From positions 72,241 through 136,240 of the forward strand of contig JAEWAK010000017.1 in the NCBI GenBank assembly GCA_023391695.1: a stretch of 64,000 nucleotides of DNA, written 5' to 3'. The stretch comes from Bacillota bacterium (GTDB taxonomy: Bacteria; Bacillota; Clostridia; Lachnospirales; Lachnospiraceae). The notes under the pieces were generated by a model, which saw only the letters and a list, made by a program, of their open reading frames with translations, had not been told where the DNA came from and did no database searches. Numbering within the stretch: the first letter of the stretch is position 1; each line of letters opens with the position of its first letter. This document shows positions 62,465-64,000 of this stretch, piece by piece. The position numbers and the translations under genes are program-made.

Positions 62465-63289
62465 ATGATAGAAAATACTGATATAATGGAAGAGATTATT
62501 CCCTTATTTAAGCATCCGGATAGGTTTTCAGAAATTGAACGATATCTTTGCTTGAATTCTAATCTGCCAGGTCCCAGAGGAAATCTGACCCTTGCTGATA
62601 AATTTGCCGGATTTTTTAAAACAGATATTATGAATAAGGAGCTAATTGATTTATTATTTCAATGGGCAAGCATACCCAATGAGATAGCACCCACTAATGA
62701 CAGGGGAGAATACCTGCCATTTTGTGCAATTCTGTCATTAGGTGCACATTATTATTATTCAGAAGATGAAACCAAATTAAGAATAATGAATCTGTTTAAA
62801 AAGGCTATGAATGATAAGAGATGGAGAGTGCGTGAGGGCGTGGCAATGGGGGTTCAGTATATTGCAGAAAAGGATTTTGAACCTGTCAGAATATATTTTA
62901 CAAATTGGTATGCGGATTCAAATTTTTTGGAAAAACGTGCATTTCTGGCTGCCTTAGCACATCCTCCAATTCTTAAAAATAAAGATATTGTCCGGTTCAG
63001 CCTTAGTATGAGCGAGAATATATTAAAAGATATCTTATCTGCCGGTGAAGAAAGCCGAAAATCGGAGGAGTTTAGCGTGCTGTCTAAAGGACTTCAATAT
63101 TGCCTCAGTGTTTTTGTAACAGAACTGCCGGAGGAAGGATTTGCGCTGCTAAATAAATATGGACAGTCAAAAGATAAAGACATAAGGAAAATTATTAAAT
63201 CCAATTTAGGCAAATCCCGTCTCACAAAAAAATACCCACAGGCGGTGGATGAGGTTTTGGCAGGGATGACTTCAGACGGAGGTTTTTAA
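62465..63289 (+). CDS. HEAT-repeat / DNA-alkylation-repair-like helical protein
   Basis: 274 residues (ATG 62465 after GGATGGTGAT; the ATG at 62450 is possible). All-helical, with repeats such as LFKKAMNDKRWRVREGVAMGVQYIAEKDFE and the following FLEKRAFLAALAHPP, the pattern of AlkD/HEAT-like proteins. No catalytic residues can be claimed. It directly precedes the TetR gene (stop TAA abuts the GTG), and both lie under the tandem operators, so it is the regulated partner. Confidence 0.7.
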   Translation: MIENTDIMEEIIPLFKHPDRFSEIERYLCLNSNLPGPRGNLTLADKFAGFFKTDIMNKELIDLLFQWASIPNEIAPTNDRGEYLPFCAILSLGAHYYYSEDETKLRIMNLFKKAMNDKRWRVREGVAMGVQYIAEKDFEPVRIYFTNWYADSNFLEKRAFLAALAHPPILKNKDIVRFSLSMSENILKDILSAGEESRKSEEFSVLSKGLQYCLSVFVTELPEEGFALLNKYGQSKDKDIRKIIKSNLGKSRLTKKYPQAVDEVLAGMTSDGGF

Positions 63290-63874
63290 GTGAAGCAGAA
63301 TAAAAGGCAGATTCATAAAGAAATGACAAGGAAACTGATCCTGCAGACAGCCTATGAGGTTTATTCAAAAGAGGGATTTGGAGCTACTACGAACCGTATC
63401 GCAAAAGAGGCACAGATTGCCCATGGCAGCATATTCGTCCATTTTCCCACAGTGGAAGATTTAAAAATCAGCCTGCTGGAACAATTCGGCAGAGATATAA
63501 ATAAACAGCTGCATGAATTATCGGAAAGTGGCAAAAGCCTGGAAGAGGTTTTATATGCCCATATAGATATCCTGTTGGAACACCAGAATTTTTACAGAAG
63601 ACTTATTTCAGAAAGCAGTTATTTGCCGGATCAGGTGAAATATGTCTATGTCTCGATACAGTCCACGGTATCCTTCCATTTGAACAAGGTTATTGAAAAA
63701 TATCAGAAGGACGGAAAAATTAAAATGCTCCCCACACATTTCATTTTTAATACCTGGTTAGGGCTTTTACATTATTATCTGGCCAATCAGGAATTATTTG
63801 CACCGGAAGGTGCCGTTCTAGTGCGTTACAGGGAGGAACTGGCCGGTAATTTCCTGAAATTGCTGTCACTGTGA
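63290..63874 (+). CDS. TetR-family transcriptional regulator
   Basis: 194 residues with a GTG start; GGAGG lies within the end of the previous gene. The N-terminal HTH (LILQTAYEVYSKEGFGATTNRIAKEAQIAHGSIFVHFPTVEDL) is typical; the C-terminal ligand-binding domain is diverged. It probably binds the operators at 62417-62445 and represses its own operon. Confidence 0.92.
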   Translation: MKQNKRQIHKEMTRKLILQTAYEVYSKEGFGATTNRIAKEAQIAHGSIFVHFPTVEDLKISLLEQFGRDINKQLHELSESGKSLEEVLYAHIDILLEHQNFYRRLISESSYLPDQVKYVYVSIQSTVSFHLNKVIEKYQKDGKIKMLPTHFIFNTWLGLLHYYLANQELFAPEGAVLVRYREELAGNFLKLLSL

Positions 63875-64000
63875 AAGGAGGTGACAAACTATAAATAGTC
63901 AAGAGGTTTTTGGATGTTTTTGATCTTGTAAAAAAGGGTAACTTTAAAAGTCCATCTGAATACAACGTATTTCAGATGGGATGAAACGTTCCGTTAGGAA
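63874..64000. other. 3' end of the window: ribosome site without a start codon, and a hairpin
   Basis: AAAGGAGGTGA (63874-63884) is a perfect ribosome site, but no ATG, GTG or TTG follows at a usable distance. CCATCTGAA (63952-63960) pairs with TTCAGATGG (63971-63979). No gene is visible before the edge. Confidence 0.5.

Noticed and set aside
1..64000. CRISPR arrays, tRNA, rRNA or plasmid origin
   Set aside because: No regularly spaced repeats, cloverleaf sequences or replication genes were found on reading both strands.

Overview
The window reads as the chromosome of a low-to-mid GC, spore-forming anaerobic Firmicute, most likely a Lachnospiraceae/Clostridia member. Reasons: AGGAGG-type ribosome sites with frequent GTG/TTG starts, an [FeFe]-hydrogenase maturase (hydF), cortex muramic-lactam genes (cwlD, pdaA), a LysM-GH18 spore-type protein, YesMN-type two-component control of sugar uptake, and a malQ-glgP fusion. 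No rRNA, tRNA, CRISPR array, complete insertion sequence or prophage was seen. The species assignment is inference.

Layout. 1-2.2 kb: end of a sugar operon (GH1 glycosidase, AlsE-like epimerase, RpiB), compatible with allose-6-phosphate metabolism. 2.3-7.4 kb: a LacI regulator with a palindromic operator, then the fused 4-alpha-glucanotransferase/glycogen phosphorylase. 7.7-13 kb: oxidoreductase, SnoaL-like protein, LysM-GH18 protein lacking the usual catalytic Glu, small HMA-fold protein, NlpC/P60 and polysaccharide deacetylase. 13.2-15.9 kb: hydF-aspA. 16-31 kb: housekeeping and sporulation genes (ketopantoate-reductase family, rhomboid, cwlD, nudC, pdaA), regulators of MerR and PadR type, a CPBP protease, a TerC-like fusion, hutH, a truncated aminotransferase, and a LUD protein. 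30.5-32 kb: a DUF2089/SHOCT/holin-4 operon. 32.2-33.8 kb: sodium-pump decarboxylase beta and gamma subunits behind a leader with an intrinsic terminator.

34-43.6 kb: nine kilobases on the minus strand that look like a spore-surface or cell-surface glycoprotein locus. Three paralogous GT2 glycosyltransferases with a shared four-Cys insertion, a GT4-like transferase, and a DegT aminotransferase with a PglD/NeuD-type acyltransferase precede two DNRLRE/BclA-like structural proteins. 44.1-45.6 kb: an acidic DUF3796 membrane protein ending in a 93-bp tandem hairpin repeat. 45.7-64 kb: carbohydrate island with a HAD phosphatase, rhaD, YesN/YesM, a YtfQ-YtfR-YtfT-YjfF type furanose ABC transporter with a structured intergenic RNA, an AraC regulator, a GPH symporter, a GH106-like rhamnosidase, and a HEAT-repeat/TetR pair under tandem operators.

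The most unusual non-coding signal is a ~72-nt element present three times (14491-14563 minus, 22072-22143 plus, 49698-49769 plus). Each copy lies immediately 5' of a start codon, has two potential hairpins, and supplies the Shine-Dalgarno of an unrelated gene. Several other intergenic regions carry dense clusters of short hairpins, including a shared GAGTTTGCC/GGCAAACTC stem.
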